Shown: positions 21,641 to 34,048, counted from the stretch's first letter. The stretch: DNA of 64,000 nucleotides from Dermanyssus gallinae (GCA_003439945.1 QVRM01005926.1:1-64000), one strand, 5' to 3'. Made by a program: numbers and translations. The notes: generated by a model not told the origin, from the sequence alone.

Positions 21641-22943
21641 CATCAGTCCCAAACAGTCACGAAATGAAGACCTTGTCGCCCAATTGTTGTAATCAGTGGC
21701 TCACTAGGCTGAATGAAGAATCCGTAGCTCGTTTGAATTGAGTCACGAGCGTTGGGGGGTGCGGGGGGGGGGCAGGGGGGTGTTGTGTGGAAGCTCACCG
21801 GACTAGCAAGTCGTGTGACTGGCTCGCTTGCCCAGCGCCTCAGCGTCCCGCACGCGGTTTAGCTGGACTAGATACGAATTGACCCTCGAATTGTGTGACA
21901 TGTGCGACATGGTCGGGTCCGGCGGCTGCTGCTGATGCCGGTTCTGGTGCTGCGCTGCCTCAGGACGAGACATAGCCAACCCCCGGGGGTTGAGGCCGAT
22001 CTGCCACGCTATCACGGACACTCGTTACGACCAGGAAGAGGACAGACATAATCGTCAGGAAGGAACATCACGTAAGTGACGACGATAACGATATTATAGC
22101 ATAGATAGAGCGTCGACGGAATAGCAGCGACTACCCCCCCTTCCATCACGGGGGTGACGCCCGTAGACCATAAGCCCATGGATCCCTTACACCGCCGTCT
22201 TAGGTTGCAAGTCAGGTTTTGACCGCTCATTCCATTCCGCCGGACAGGACGCGGACAAGACTTTAAAGTGCTCTGAAGGACCTCGCTTTTGACGAAGAGA
22301 AACAGACAACTTACGCTTAGATTCTCTGAGATGACACCCTAACTACGCCCCCTAGCGACATACAAGCCCAATAGTCTAGCTTGCTAGGATCGTTGATTTT
22401 GTCATTATTATTATTACGTTTTGTCGCCTTCTGCACACACCTTTGCTTTATTGATGGTTTCGTTTACAAAAAGACGCTTAAACGTCTTCTCTGCCGCGCG
22501 TAATTGTAACCCGTGTTGTTACTATTGTACTTTCTCTCTATGCCACCAAAGGAGGGAGCAAACTCCTTGTGTACAGCATGCGTTGTAAGCTAATTTCGGA
22601 GGTATTATTTTTGGTGCTTTCTTTCATAATGGTGTTTGCTTTGCGATCCATACGCTACGATGATCTGTACGCTAATGACTATTTATTTTACTCATATGAT
22701 AGCTATGCTTCAAATTAAATTGTTAAGAGTATGGGGCTGCAGTTAAACAAAAAAATCGGTACTCTTGCAACTTCGTAAGCCTACAGATCGACGTTTTTTC
22801 CGCGACCTCTTCCGCGTCTAGTCTGGATAGTTTTTTTTTATATATTGGACGTTCTATTGTTCTTTAAGTCCTATTGTAAATTTAAATCGTTGAGCTCATA
22901 TTAGTTTACCTCATTTTATTTACGACGAAGCAAACGATATGCG
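21641..22943. other. No recognisable gene
   Basis: Contains a G-run (21755-21780) and an (ATT)4 tract at about 22396-22408, otherwise unremarkable. No coding or RNA gene recognised. Confidence 0.4.
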
Positions 22944-22996
22944 CAACAACAACAACAACAACAACAACAGCAGCAACAGCAACAACAACAACAACG
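22944..22996. repeat. (CAA)n microsatellite
   Basis: CAA units with a few CAG interruptions. Confidence 0.95.
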
Positions 22997-23949
22997 AGGG
23001 TAATGCCGGTTAAAGGCTAGGTGAATCTCGCGTTCGGCCTTGTTTGTCTGTGAAGCATGCCCAAAGGATTATCTTTTTACGAGATCTTCTACGTGTGTAA
23101 CCGCCAAAGACGCGGTGCCGCGAGCGATGCCACAAGACCTCACTGACCGCTGTGAGGTTAAGCAAGTCGCACCCGCTACGATGGGTGAACGTCGTCGCCG
23201 TCGTTGTATTAGATGCCATCTATGCTGTGGTTGTTGCTGCTGCTGCTGTCTTCAACGAGACCCCAGCAGGGATGCCCGATGCGCGCCAGGAACCGCTGCT
23301 AACAGAACGCTTATCATCGACGTTATCGATAATCGACTTCACGCGTGATTTCTATTCGTATTATTATTATTATTATATCTGACTACGCTCGACGCGGCCG
23401 GCCGAGATTGTAAATCGAATCGATCTCAACTGCTACGGTGATACGAGTTGTCGTCATTCGTTTTGGAGTACTGCGATCTCTGCTACACAAATAATAACAA
23501 TTACGACGAAGACGATCAATGCTATACACGACAACAACAGAAACAATAGCAGCACAATACAAACATCTCATTTTTATTGAAAATGGAGGTAATTACTTCA
23601 ATTAGTATATTAACTAGTATTCGACAATGATCACTTCTTCTTCTTCCACTAATACTACTACTTCTACAACTAAGATAACTACGAGTACTGAGTACAAATG
23701 CGTATGTCATTTGTATTCTGTCGCAAAAGCGTCTTAAACCGTCTTAAACGTCTCTCCGCAACCCAATCGGGTCAGCGCAATGGCAGCATCGGTGAACACC
23801 TGGCAGTACGATGGCCGCACGTCGACCAATTTCTAACATCGGTTGTGTCGTGGTCCTATATATATATATATATGCTTGTTTAACAAATGTGCTGTATTAA
23901 TAACACAAAATACTTCGTGGCAACGTGGTAACATGGTATACGTGGTACC
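22997..23949. other. No recognisable gene; trinucleotide repeats
   Basis: Contains a GTTGCTGCTGCTGCTGTC tract (23231-23250), (TAT)6 near 23358-23376 and CTTCTTCTTCTTCC near 23635. No gene recognised. Confidence 0.4.
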
Positions 23950-24690
23950 GTCTATTTTGCAATAGACGTGAAACGACCCTTGTTCTGGGAGACCTTCGAC
24001 GTCAATAACAGAAGAAAACGTTGAAAGAGTCGTGATATCGTACTCAACAATGCCTGCTACTACTATTAGGGAGATAGCTAAAGAATTAGGGATAACTTAT
24101 AGATCAGTTGTCTTGATACAGAGTTGACCGATATTTTATGAGCCAGAAGACTGGCAGTGAAGTTAGTTCCAAAAAAATTGAATTTATAGCAAATAAACGC
24201 CCGTCCCGAAATGTCTAACAGTGTCTTTTGACTGATCTTTACTACAAAAAAATCACCTTCCACAAATGGTTGCCACCTGGTTATACGGTCAATATGGAAT
24301 TTTGCCGCAAAATGTTTATGAAGATTGCGCGAGAAGTTTTTACGCAAGAGCCTGAACTCTAGGCAAACGACTCTTGAATCCTCCATGGCGACAACCCACC
24401 GACGCACTCATCGATTTCTACATCTCCATAAACTCCCTGTTCGTTGGACCTGGCTCCGTGCGACGTTTCCTCTTCCCATAGATTAAAAAAAAACATTTGA
24501 AGAGGCAATGCTTTGAGACTGTAGAAGAGATAACAAAATATCGCAACAGCAACTCTACTCTATTCCGAAAAAACATGTTAAAACATTTTTGAAGTGTGAG
24601 AAAGAAGGTGGCACAAGTGCACTGCAGCTTTTGTGCTAATTTTGAAAGAAGCGATTTTGGAAGTAAACGAAAAACTGTTTGGAAGGTCAA
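23950..24690 (+). pseudogene. mariner transposase relic
   Basis: Reading across several frameshifts on the plus strand, a mariner-type transposase is recognisable in order. ENVERVVISYSTMPATTIRE then IAKELGITYRSV (24009-24105) is the second helix-turn-helix region. WLPPGYTVNMEFCRKMFMKI (about 24267-24328) matches the FLPPGQTVN block before the second catalytic Asp. CFETVEEITKYRNSN (about 24510-24555) and the following lysine-rich stretch match the C-terminus. The catalytic HHDNAPAH and YSPDLAP blocks are scrambled, so the copy is dead. Ends and TA target duplication were not found. A long (TA)n tract lies 70 bp downstream. Confidence 0.7.
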
Positions 24691-24752
24691 ATAAATATTC
24701 TAGTTTTATAAATTCGTATCAGACATTTTCCACCCGCGCTCGAATACGTATG

Positions 24753-24854
<102 letters not shown>

Positions 24855-24955
24855 CATACAAACAAAAAAAGTAGCTTCATCACTTCGATTGATTACGGTA
24901 ACATTCGTCAGTGTGCGTTGGCTCCACAATAACCACAATAGCAACAATAACAAAA

Positions 24956-25040
24956 CAACAACAACAACAACGACAGCAACAACAAATGGCTACGGCTGTA
25001 ACTGATCGGCGGCGGCAACAACAACAACAACAACAAAGAA
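24956..25040. repeat. (CAA)n microsatellite
   Basis: Two CAA blocks (24956-24985 and 25015-25040) separated by unique sequence containing GGCGGCGG. Confidence 0.9.
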
Positions 25041-25474
25041 CACAAAAACAAGTCCTTGTTCACACGCGCACGCAGACGCGTCGAGACGTGTCTCGGCGTC
25101 ATCATTGGCGGCGCCATATGGTCGCCTATGGATTCGGCCTATGGTTCCACCGCTTACCGCCGACCGGCTTCAGCACGACTTCACTGTCATCCCCCCCCCC
25201 CCCCCCAGACCCTCCGTCACCCTCAGTGACCAACGAGGAACGTCCACACAAGCAGAAACAGACAGACGGTCGGGCAGACGCTAGTAATTGAAGCTGCACT
25301 CGATTCGACTTCATCGAGCGGAAGCTGGATGTCTCGGTCCGAGCAAAGGGCACGCTTCGTGTGTGCCATACTTTGGCATAACGCGCGCTTGCGGTTACTG
25401 CTCAGCTATGCACAGTCGCGAGCAACAATAGCGCCATCTCTCTGTCTTCCTCTCTCTCTCTTCTCTCTTTCTCT

Positions 25475-25528
<54 letters not shown>

Positions 25529-25914
25529 AATATATATATACACGTATTTGTGTTGTCTATTTTGTAGTCTACTTGGCGACGCTTAGTTCACTAGTGTTTC
25601 CTTTCGCGTTTTTCTTCCGTGTTTCTTTCTTCTCATTTATTTTCAATCATAATTTTTTTCTTCTTTAGCGTTTTTATCTGTTTTGACTGATGTTGTGGTT
25701 GCTGCTGCGGCTGCGGCAATTTTTCATCTGCATGATTGAATATTCTTGTTAGAGCGCGTACTTGTGTATGGCTTGTGTATGGATGGGTGTCTTTTCTCTC
25801 TACGTATTGACTGATGAACGAATGTCTGTCGTAGGTGGTGTCCCTTTGTGGTGGTCTCCGTAGGTTTCTGATAATACTAATATTGTTGACTCTGACGGTC
25901 TACCCCCGTTAAGC
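25041..25914. other. No recognisable gene; C-run, (CT)n and (TA)n
   Basis: Contains a run of about 16 C (25191-25206), a CT-rich block (25437-25504) that runs directly into (TA)n (25505-25540), and otherwise no recognised gene. Confidence 0.45.
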
Positions 25915-26478
25915 TGTCTGAAAAGTCCCGGCAGACTTTCAAGGCACACTGAACTCAACGCCATAGTAAGAAGAGCTCTTAGAAAGCCAGGGATATCATT
26001 TACACCCGAGCCAAAGGGTCTTAATGGCAGCAGTGAGCTGTGACGGTGTCACCTTCCCGCTTTGATCACAAGGAAAAAGCTTTGTATGGGATGTAACGGT
26101 TTCATGCACGGCGGCCTTGTCGTATTTACGCCACACCGCAGTTGAATCTGGATGGCAGAGCGCGCGGATTCTGAAAACAAAGGAAGTACCTCGAGCTATC
26201 AGGAAGCAACCACTTTGCGCCCATTACATTGAAGACACTTGACCCCATCAACACAGGTACAGCAAAAATCCTGAATGATATCGAAAAGCGTACAGAAGTC
26301 GTTACGGGCGATTGACACGAGGATTTGTTTTTGAGACAAATTATGTCTTTGGCCGTTTGTAGAGGGAACGTCGCTTCTATCATAGACGCCATGAATTCAC
26401 AGAAAGCAAACAGAGCAGGACGAAATGGCTTAAACGTTCAAACCTCACAATTGTAATTACTGAATAATAAATAATAAT
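25915..26478 (+). pseudogene. LINE family A 3' end, copy 4 (best preserved)
   Basis: The plus strand encodes, with frame changes, SPGRLSRHTELNAIVRRALR, then PGISFTPEPKGLNGS, GKSFVWDVTVSCTAALSYL, KTLDPINTGTAKILNDIEKR and LRQIMSLAVCRGNVASIIDA. It ends in AATAATAAATAATAAT at about 26462-26478. The order and spacing make it the reference for the other three family A copies in this window. Non-LTR retrotransposons insert by target-primed reverse transcription, which explains the 5' truncation seen here. Stops and at least two frameshifts show it is inactive. Confidence 0.75.
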
Positions 26479-26496
26479 TTCATATATTTAGAAAAA

Positions 26497-26500
<4 letters not shown>

Positions 26501-26548
<48 letters not shown>
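26501..26548. repeat. (TA)24 microsatellite
   Basis: A pure TA tract directly abutting the left terminal inverted repeat of the element at 26549-27170. Confidence 0.95.
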
Positions 26549-26551
<3 letters not shown>

Positions 26552-27170
26552 GGCGTTTCTAGAATATTTTTTAAAGCGATACATGAATTGTAGAGCTCGT
26601 TAAAGCAAATGTTTTTCCAATGGAACATGGTTTCTAAGAAGTCTTGTGTCAGAATGAGAGTTAAATTACTACAATTTGTGATATTGGTGTTTTTGCCCGA
26701 CATATGAGCATAAAATGTGCTGTTGCGAGACAAAGAGTCCAAAGATGAAGTTTTTTATTATCTTTCAGGCCAAATACCTCAAAATCATTACCTTACGACC
26801 TCACGGCGCACAAAAACTAGGACATCCAGGCAAGCATTTCGTGACGATCAGTTTGGTACCAAATCTATGTTAATGCGAGCTGTGGTTGCAGAGCAGTTAC
26901 GATATTTCGGCGGGATTAGCGGCGGGGTAGCGGCCTTATTTGTTTTTCGGAAGAAGTGTGCTTAGTTTCTGTAGAGGAGGACTGGTTGTCTCGCAACAGC
27001 ACATGTTATGCTCCTATGTCGGGCAAACACAGCAGTGTCACAAATTGTAGTAATTTAACTCTCAATTCGAAACAAGAAATCTTAGAGACCATGTTCTATT
27101 GGAAGAAACCTTTGCTTTAACGAACTCTACAATTCATGTATCGCTTTAAAAATACTCCAGAAACACCCTG
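26549..27170. mobile_element. 622-bp DNA transposon/MITE with 192-bp inverted repeats
   Basis: The left terminal repeat (26549-26740) starts CAGGGCGTTTCTAGAATATT. The right one (26979-27170) ends in GAATACACCCTG-like sequence, precisely AATACTCCAGAAACACCCTG. Aligned as inverted copies they agree at roughly 85% by eye over about 192 bp. The element is bounded by TA on both sides, as expected for a TA target-site duplication, although it sits in TA-rich DNA. The 238-bp interior has an 82-codon plus-strand frame (26717-26965) with no transposase motif, so it is most likely non-autonomous. Divergence between the arms suggests age. Confidence 0.85.
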
Positions 27171-27204
27171 TATATATACATAAAACATGTATCAGCATTT
27201 ATTC

Positions 27205-27264
<60 letters not shown>

Positions 27265-27277
27265 TATTATTATTATT
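27205..27277. repeat. (AAT)n then (ATT)n microsatellite
   Basis: About 19 AAT units switch to five ATT units, giving a self-complementary tract 35 bp past the right end of the 622-bp element. Confidence 0.95.
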
Positions 27278-27751
27278 GTTGTGCTAACGATGGTGACTTT
27301 AACGAAACAACGCAGCCTAGCAAAGACGATTGCCATCCGACGACGCAAAGGGTGGTGGTCATAATAATTATCTTATTCAGCTGGAAGCGTTATGGCCTTT
27401 GGCGTAATGGTCTTTTCCATTCTCTCTATTCCTCTCACTCATTACTCCTCAATATTTCTTATATATTTCCTATTTGTTTTTCACTTGTTCTGTTTGGTCA
27501 TGACTACCATGAATACCACTGCCACCAGAACCATCGTCATCAGTATCAACAGCAGCAGCAGCAGCTGAAATGACAACAATCGTGTACGCACAACCGCTAA
27601 AAAGTTTAGACGGCGCTCGTGAACTTTGCACTCCGGTTCTCTCTGTTCTGTCCAAGTGAGTACGTAGCTTCAACTTACATACAAAGGCTCAACACACCCA
27701 CACACAGATACAGACTGGCTCAACCACGACCACAGACTCACACACACACAC

Positions 27752-27756
<5 letters not shown>
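27278..27756. other. No recognisable gene
   Basis: Unique sequence with a short CAG run (27548-27562) and CA-rich DNA before the TA tract. No gene recognised. Confidence 0.4.
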
Positions 27757-27822
<66 letters not shown>

Positions 27823-27846
27823 TTATATTTATATTTATATTTATAT
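27757..27846. repeat. (TA)n followed by (TTATAT)6
   Basis: A TA tract (27757-27810) passes into six units of TTATAT (27811-27846). Confidence 0.95.
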
Positions 27847-28904
27847 ACACATACAAATACACACTGGGGGTGTACACAGCCACACTGTGGTATTTCGGCA
27901 AACCGCCCCCTCTGATTAGGAGGCTGAAGCCGCGACCCATCGGCTTGACCATTCGCCTCTCCGCCCTTCACCCCACCAAGCCCCCGGCCCCAAGGTCACG
28001 ACAGCGGTCACGACCAACGGAGGCGGTCGCAGACATAGTCGCCGAAGATCCATCGACATGCCGGCGACGTTCTCGGTGCTGTTGATGCTCGTGATGCCTC
28101 GGCGCGATGATCTCGCTCTCATGCAGTCGTCTAGCCGTCCCGACGTTGATGTTGATGATCGCAGGACGAAGTCCATCGTCGCAGGTCGTCCATGATGCGG
28201 TCAAATGGTGCTCGCCATAATCATTGGGGGAGTGGTGGTGGTGGTGGCGTTGGTGCTGGCGCTAGTGGTAACTGTACAAGCTGGCTATTGGGGTTGATGT
28301 TGTTTCTGTTTGTGGGGTTTTGGTTGTTGTTGTTGTTGAAATAACATCGGTTGTTGCCATAGTAGTAGTAGAGGTAGTCGTTGTCGTAGTAGAAGGAGTA
28401 TGCGGAACTAAGACCTCTTAAACAGGTCGCCATACATTCAGCAGCCGCAGCAGCAACGTTCTTGTTGTCGTCGTCGTCGTCGTCGTTGGAGCGAATGACG
28501 GCGGCGACGACGACGACGACGACGGGAAGAAAAGGTCCGTTCATAGGTTGAACAGGTCTCGAGTCTGGTCGGTCAAGTCGTATAGGCAGGCTGCTTGCTG
28601 TATGTGTAGACTGAAAGTGACGTGAGTAGAGGTTAACTATGGATGAACCTCAACCAGGCTGTGTAGCTGGCTCGCTCACTAGCTGAATGGTGTCGTTCGT
28701 GCTAAATGGCTGTGATAAGCGTAAGACGCGCGCGCTTAGCGTAGTAAGTAACGTTCACAAGAGGTGCCGGCCACGACGTTTTTGAGAGCGAAATAGCGCC
28801 ATCGCGCAATTAGCCAAGCTGCACGAGTCATTTTCTATCGTCGACATTGGGTCGAAGGGTAGCCTACCCTTTAATGAAGCTTTTGTTTTTTTGTTATACA
28901 TATT

Positions 28905-28956
<52 letters not shown>

Positions 28957-29258
28957 GCGAGAAAACGGCAAGGCAACTCAGGGGCATTTGAGAACGTTAG
29001 TAGAACGTGAACAGCATAGTTTGCCGTATCCTAAAAACGTTTACAACAATTGATAGTGATAGAAAAATTCGGAGAATATGCCGGCAGGGGTCACCGACAC
29101 TGGCACAGAGCTCAGTTTAACGAGACGGAAGTCCGCCTGTTGCGGCAAGCAACAGGCACGCAGACAGGATCAGGAAGCGTAGTGCTAGGTCATCGCGCAT
29201 CTCGCCTTTCGCGGCGAGCGTGAATGAAGTTTGCTATACACGAGTAGCTCTCTTCTAT
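27847..29258. other. No assignable gene; trinucleotide repeats
   Basis: GC-richer at 27900-28200 with frames open on both strands but no domain. Includes GTT (28319-28337), GTC/GTCGTC (28461-28520) and TA/GA (28903-28962) tracts. Confidence 0.35.
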
Positions 29259-29526
29259 GTGGCGGCGTGGTCTACGGGACTAGTGCGCTAGTCATGGTCG
29301 TCGTCTACCGGGGTGTCGCCGGTTCGATCCCTGTTGTTGGTCGAATTCTCTTTGAGCGATGCTCATTGAGAATAGACGATAAACCAGGCCGCTGAGAGTC
29401 AGCGGCCATGCTGCCACAAGAACTGTTGGGGAAACCCTAGATATCTTAACATGTCCGGCCCTCGGTACGTTGAAGGTATACCTCAGGTTAAGCTTTAAGT
29501 CCGTAGGGGACGGAAGATAGTCTAGA
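29259..29526 (+). mobile_element. tRNA-derived SINE, family A, copy 5 (best preserved)
   Basis: The most canonical copy: GTGGCGGCGTGGTCTACGGG head with A box, ACTAGTGCGCTAGTCATGGT, and a perfect B-box core GGTTCGATCCC at about 29321-29331. The body follows with CTGAGAGTCAGCGGCCATGC, and the end is GATAGTCTAGA at about 29516-29526. Full length is about 268 bp. No flanking target duplication was obvious. Confidence 0.85.
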
Positions 29527-29554
29527 CTTAAAAACAACTACCTTGAAACACGCT

Positions 29555-29870
29555 AGCTACAATAGCAATGATGGCGACAACAACGACAGCAACATCAGCA
29601 ACAACAACTACAACAAAAACAACAACAATCGTAACAACAACAGCAGCAACAATAATATTGACAATAACGATGACATCAAGAGTAAGAAAAAGACAGTAAC
29701 AGCAATAACAACAATAACAGCATAGTACCTGCTCTGTGATAACAGTAACAATAACAACAATTGCAGCAACAACAGCAACAGCGGCATCACTTGAAGATTC
29801 CATACCGAGCAGTATTACCAATAACAACAACAGCCACAACAACAACAACAACAACAATAGCAATGACCTC
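29555..29870. repeat. (CAA)/(CAAYAA)n microsatellite cluster
   Basis: Over 300 bp of CAA, AAT and CAG units on the plus strand with only short interruptions. Frames through it are repeat translations. Confidence 0.95.
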
Positions 29871-30419
29871 TTCCCTGCTACTAACTGCTACTCCTACAAC
29901 GACGATATATCAAAATTGAACTTTGCTTCTTATCATCATCATCGTCGTCATCATCATCATCATTATCAATAACTGAAGAAGAAGAAAAAAGGGGAAAACG
30001 TCAGAAACGTCACATCAAGCAGAACCCAGCAGCGGCAACCGGTCCGGCAGCCGCAGCGACGCAATAGACGACCGCCCGAAGCCGCCCATAAAGCACCGCC
30101 CACCAGGAGCGTAAAGATCGCCGCGCTGATCTTCTCTGCGGCTTCGGCGTTGGAGCGTACGATAGTCGATGAAGTCCATCCGTGCTGCTGCTGATGATGC
30201 CTGGCCGATTGTCCCGACAAGCCTTCATCTTGCTAGCTGCCATTCTAGGTATGCCCGACGCAGAATCTGCACCGCAACAGCATACAGCCCAATAACAATT
30301 TGTTACGTTGTTCGTAAGTCGCACTCATCTGATCTGGCCTGATCTGTATTCTCTCTCTTTCTATCTATCTGCTCTTAGCCACACGTAACATTTCTTTTCC
30401 TACTATTAATTTAAAACGT
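29871..30419. other. No assignable gene
   Basis: (ATC)n near 29933-29970, a GAAGAAGAAG stretch, and a GC-richer block at 30010-30280 with overlapping open frames on the minus strand. No domain recognised. Confidence 0.35.
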
Positions 30420-30582
30420 TTTGGGGCTGACCCTCAGCCAACATTTAACGTGCACGTGACTGCTTTCGCATTGCTTCGTAAGACGTAAGACCCCATAGAT
30501 ACAAATGTGCAACGATGGGGCTCGAACCCGTGCACCTATGTGTTTCCTCCGGTCGCGAATGCACCACGCCACCGGGCTCGAC
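30420..30582 (-). mobile_element. tRNA-derived SINE, family B, copy 2
   Basis: Minus strand: head GTCGAGCCCGGTGGCGTGGT at 30582 downward, B-box-like GGGTTCGAGCCCC, body GCACATTTGTATCTATGGGG, and 3' hairpin GGCTGAGGGTCAGCCCC. The head is shorter by about 10 bp than copy 1. Copy 3 follows in the same orientation 33 bp away. Confidence 0.85.
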
Positions 30583-30615
30583 TTTTACTACTAATAATAA
30601 CAAAAAAAGTAAAGT

Positions 30616-30793
30616 TTTTCGGGCTGAGCCAACATTTAGCGCCCTCGAACAAAACCACTCTTGCACTGCGTCACAAAACAGGCAATACCAATAAATACAC
30701 GTGTGCAAGGGTGAGGATCGAACCCGCGCACCCATGTGTCTCCTCTCTCCGATCGCAAGGCACATGCAAAAATGCACTACGCGCCTGAGTTCA
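30616..30793 (-). mobile_element. tRNA-derived SINE, family B, copy 3 (diverged)
   Basis: Minus strand: B-box-like GGGTTCGATCC, body GCACACGTGTATTTATTGGT, and a 3' end of GGCTCAGCCCGAAAA where the hairpin seen in the other copies is shortened. Extra sequence between body and tail makes it longer than copy 2. Its head (GAACTCAGGCGCGTAGTGCA) is diverged. Confidence 0.75.
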
Positions 30794-31176
30794 GCAGTCT
30801 GCACCGTTCACGGCCAACACGTATAACAATGTCCACACAATTACACCACAGAAGTACCAGCAGCAACAATAACAACAACGACATCAAAAACAATAATAAA
30901 AAGTACAACATTAACAATAATAATAATAATAATAAAAAAACATAAATAAACAGATACAATCGAATAAACGTTTTTGCCAGTGCATTAAATTTGGCCGCAC
31001 AATACCTTCGGTCTCTAAACGGGTTTTAAACTTGTGTGTCAGCTGTACACTATATCAGCTTGCGTGAGTATGCTTGTACTTAGGAGCGCGTATGCAGCTT
31101 TAGCATATTCATGTGTGAGCACGCATACTCGTAACTATTCAGTGTATTCGCTGTCTGTATGTACGAGTAGAAACAG

Positions 31177-31215
<39 letters not shown>

Positions 31216-32951
31216 CACGCGTGTATGATCTATTTGTATGTAGGCTATGATGTATGGGCGTGAGCTCGTCGTATACATTGAATGTATGTTGCATATCTGT
31301 GCAAGCATTTCTACGTATGTATGACCGTGTATGTATGTTTTATACGCGTGTGAGGACCATTTATGCATTATATGCGTGCACGATGTACATAGGATTTGAG
31401 TATTATCTGTGAGCATGAGCATGTAGAATGTACACCTGATCTGTTTTTATAAGAGTGCATGCATTATATCTCTTTTGTTTGTGTGTTGATGCACGTATAT
31501 ATATATATATATATATATACACGTCTGCATGAGCGTATGGCTGTACCCTTTTGCGCGCGTGTATTTATCGTCGACTTGAGTGAATTTTTGAATGAATGCC
31601 TATGCTATGTGTTCGCCGTCGATGCTGATGCTGTTGCCGCAGCGACTGGACGCAGCAGCAGCCGCCGCTGCCACCGCTGTGGCGGCCTCAGTCGCACTGA
31701 GGCTGCATTGGAGGGGAGCGCGGCGGGCGGAGGGGTCTGCATCGGCGGGCGTCTGCAGCCGCAGCAGCAGCAGCGGCGACGTCGCGAGGCTCCGCCTATG
31801 ACGGCGCCTGCCGCTCATGCGGCGGGGTCGCTGAGGTACGGCCGACGTCAACTGGAAAGGGCACCGCCGGTCAGGGCGGTACACCCAGGTGCGCGGTTGA
31901 GCGAACGAGCGAGCGAGCGGTGAACGATGGACTTCACCTCGGACCGATCGCCGTATCGAAGCCGCGACTGCGGTGGCGAACTTTGTCTATCCTTCATGAT
32001 GATGATGCGGAGGATGATGATGATGGTGATGATGCTGAGGATGACGCTGGCTATCGGGGGTCGTTGAGGGAGGTGACCTGGCGCCGCGCACAGGTTAACC
32101 GCCTGCAGCAGCAGCAGTAGCAGCAGCCGCAAGAGTTCACCAGGGAGGGTCCGTCAATCGTCACTAGTTGAACTGGCGCCGCCGTCTGGGACAGACTTCA
32201 GCGCCGCTACACTCGTTCTATCTGGTTAGTCGGCTAACGTTGGTTGGTTGGTTAACTGACTGGCTGACTGACTGGTTGTATCTGTGTGTGTAATCGTGGA
32301 CGTATTATTGTCTCCGTGGCTGTGTTCGTCGAACGTCAAACAAGAAAAACGACACCGTGTCATCACACCGTCCCCGAACCGTGAACAATTTTCCCTCAAG
32401 AGAACCAAACCTCCCTCAAGAGAAAACAAACTTCCCTCACGTCCTCGTCAGTTTGGCAGGGAGGCAGGCAGTTCTGCAGGCCGTTACATATAGTGCTCGT
32501 GAACGGAGTTGCGGTTGGATAGATATGATAGAGACAGAGATCGGCAGCTAGAGAGTATTGCGATACAGAGATCGTGAAACTTCGAGACCGCTCACTCACC
32601 GCTGGATGTCGATCGATTTCCTTACGCTGCGAGTAGTTGCAAAGTTGCTGGAGTTGATACTTGAGGTCATTACAGTGTAGGATTGCCACGACTTTGTGCA
32701 ATTACATGGGTGTGTGCGCGTGTATACATACAAGTATATGTATACAACAACTACAACCACGGAGAGCTTATACTCGTCTACAAAAGTGCTCGAAAGTGAT
32801 ACGTTGAAGTGAACTGCAACGCGGCGACAAAAGCCACTGGAACGAAGTTTTAACAAACGCGGAAGAAAAACGGAAAATTTGGCTGGTTGACAGAGATAGC
32901 CGCGGCTCGGCACGTGGATGTCACGAATCGTATAGTCGTCACACAAACAGG
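30794..32951. other. 5' flank of the cuticle gene
   Basis: Contains CAA/AAT runs (30862-30940), (TA)n at 31179-31212 and 31497-31519, a GC- and CpG-rich block with GCA/GCC triplets (31620-31920), and (GAT)n (31998-32045). The region must include the promoter of the cuticle gene. No TATA box at a convincing distance from the ATG at 32952 was identified, and a non-coding upstream exon is possible. Confidence 0.4.
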
Positions 32952-33026
32952 ATGTACGCCTCTAATGTATGGCTCTCGTGGAGCGCGGCGTTCGTCACGC
33001 TGGCTACATGGGCGGCATGTGGAGTG
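32952..33026 (+). CDS. Cuticle protein, exon 1 (signal peptide)
   Basis: Codes for 25 residues, MYASNVWLSWSAAFVTLATW then AACGV, a hydrophobic segment typical of a secretory signal peptide. It ends at a strong splice donor, GTG|GTAAGT (intron begins 33027), in phase 0. The next exon starts in phase 0 with ADCNCKK, so the splice cleanly separates the signal peptide from the mature protein. A short first exon carrying the signal peptide and a long first intron are common in arthropod cuticle protein genes. The ATG is the first in the exon and an in-frame start nearer the donor would lose the hydrophobic core. There is no downstream partner exon closer than 40084. Confidence 0.75.
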
Positions 33027-33997
33027 GTAAGTGTTGACGTCCTACGTGTGGTGCACAAGCATCTCTATCTCCACGAAACCGAAAAACTTGTTTTCTATTC
33101 ATTGGCAATATGAGCATAACAGCGCATGTAGCGTTGTCACATCCGATACCGCGCTGCTTCTTTCTTGCTATTTCACTCTATTTGTGCCATTATTAACGCA
33201 AACGTTTCGTGTCGCCGGTTGATGTTCATCCCCCGGCGGTGCCGCCTACTGACAAGTTCAACAAGGTCAAGCTAAAACTCACATCACTGACGTATGATGA
33301 ATTGGAAGACGAGATGATGGATCGAAAGCGGAAACAAGCGAAAAAGAGAAAGGGGAAAGCTAGCAAGAGAGAGGGAGAGATAGAGCATAGTAGGTTCATA
33401 GTAGTACGAAAAAAGAGACGATCAAAAGAAGGTTTTCAAAGATGGTATTATAAATGTTTGCCTTGACGTAGACCAGACACGCTGCATTCGAATGAATATG
33501 TCACCCTTAGAGTTTCATATTTTCACACAAGTTGGTGCGTTTTTGCCGTGAGCTTCTGTATGCACACAAGTTTATCTTCCTACAAACATAACTAGAGATG
33601 CAAAAAACTACTCCATTTGTTTCTATCATTTACTGACGGTAATTGGTAGCATATTGTGCCAAGAAGCCAACAGAAAACAAGCAAAGTCACTACTTGTCTA
33701 CAAGGATGACGGTTTAAACGAAAAGCTTCAAGCTCAAACGTTAACCCGTCGCGAGTGGCGGAACTGTAACTAGAACTACCAAAACGCGCACTCTGAGCTT
33801 TATCCTGCATGCATTATATTTCTATGTTACTGATTCATTTGCATCTCTAGCTTTGGAAGACTTGTTTTTCTTGCATTTGTGGCAAAAAAATTGTTCATAA
33901 TGCTATAGCTTACTCAAAGTCACACCTACTTACGACTACGCCGATGTTCATTAGGCGTCCTCCGTATCAAAACCTTTCCAAGGTCTCTGCAATAATC

Positions 33998-34048
<51 letters not shown>

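Noticed and set aside
29966..30324. Minus-strand frames of 84 and 104 codons in GC-rich DNA
   Set aside because: Two overlapping frames, no domains, Cys/Ala/Arg-rich by composition, and no splice or promoter support.
31459..31923. 154-codon plus-strand frame upstream of the cuticle gene
   Set aside because: It begins in (TA)n and continues through a GCA/GCC-rich CpG block with similarly open frames on the other strand. More likely regulatory or untranslated sequence.
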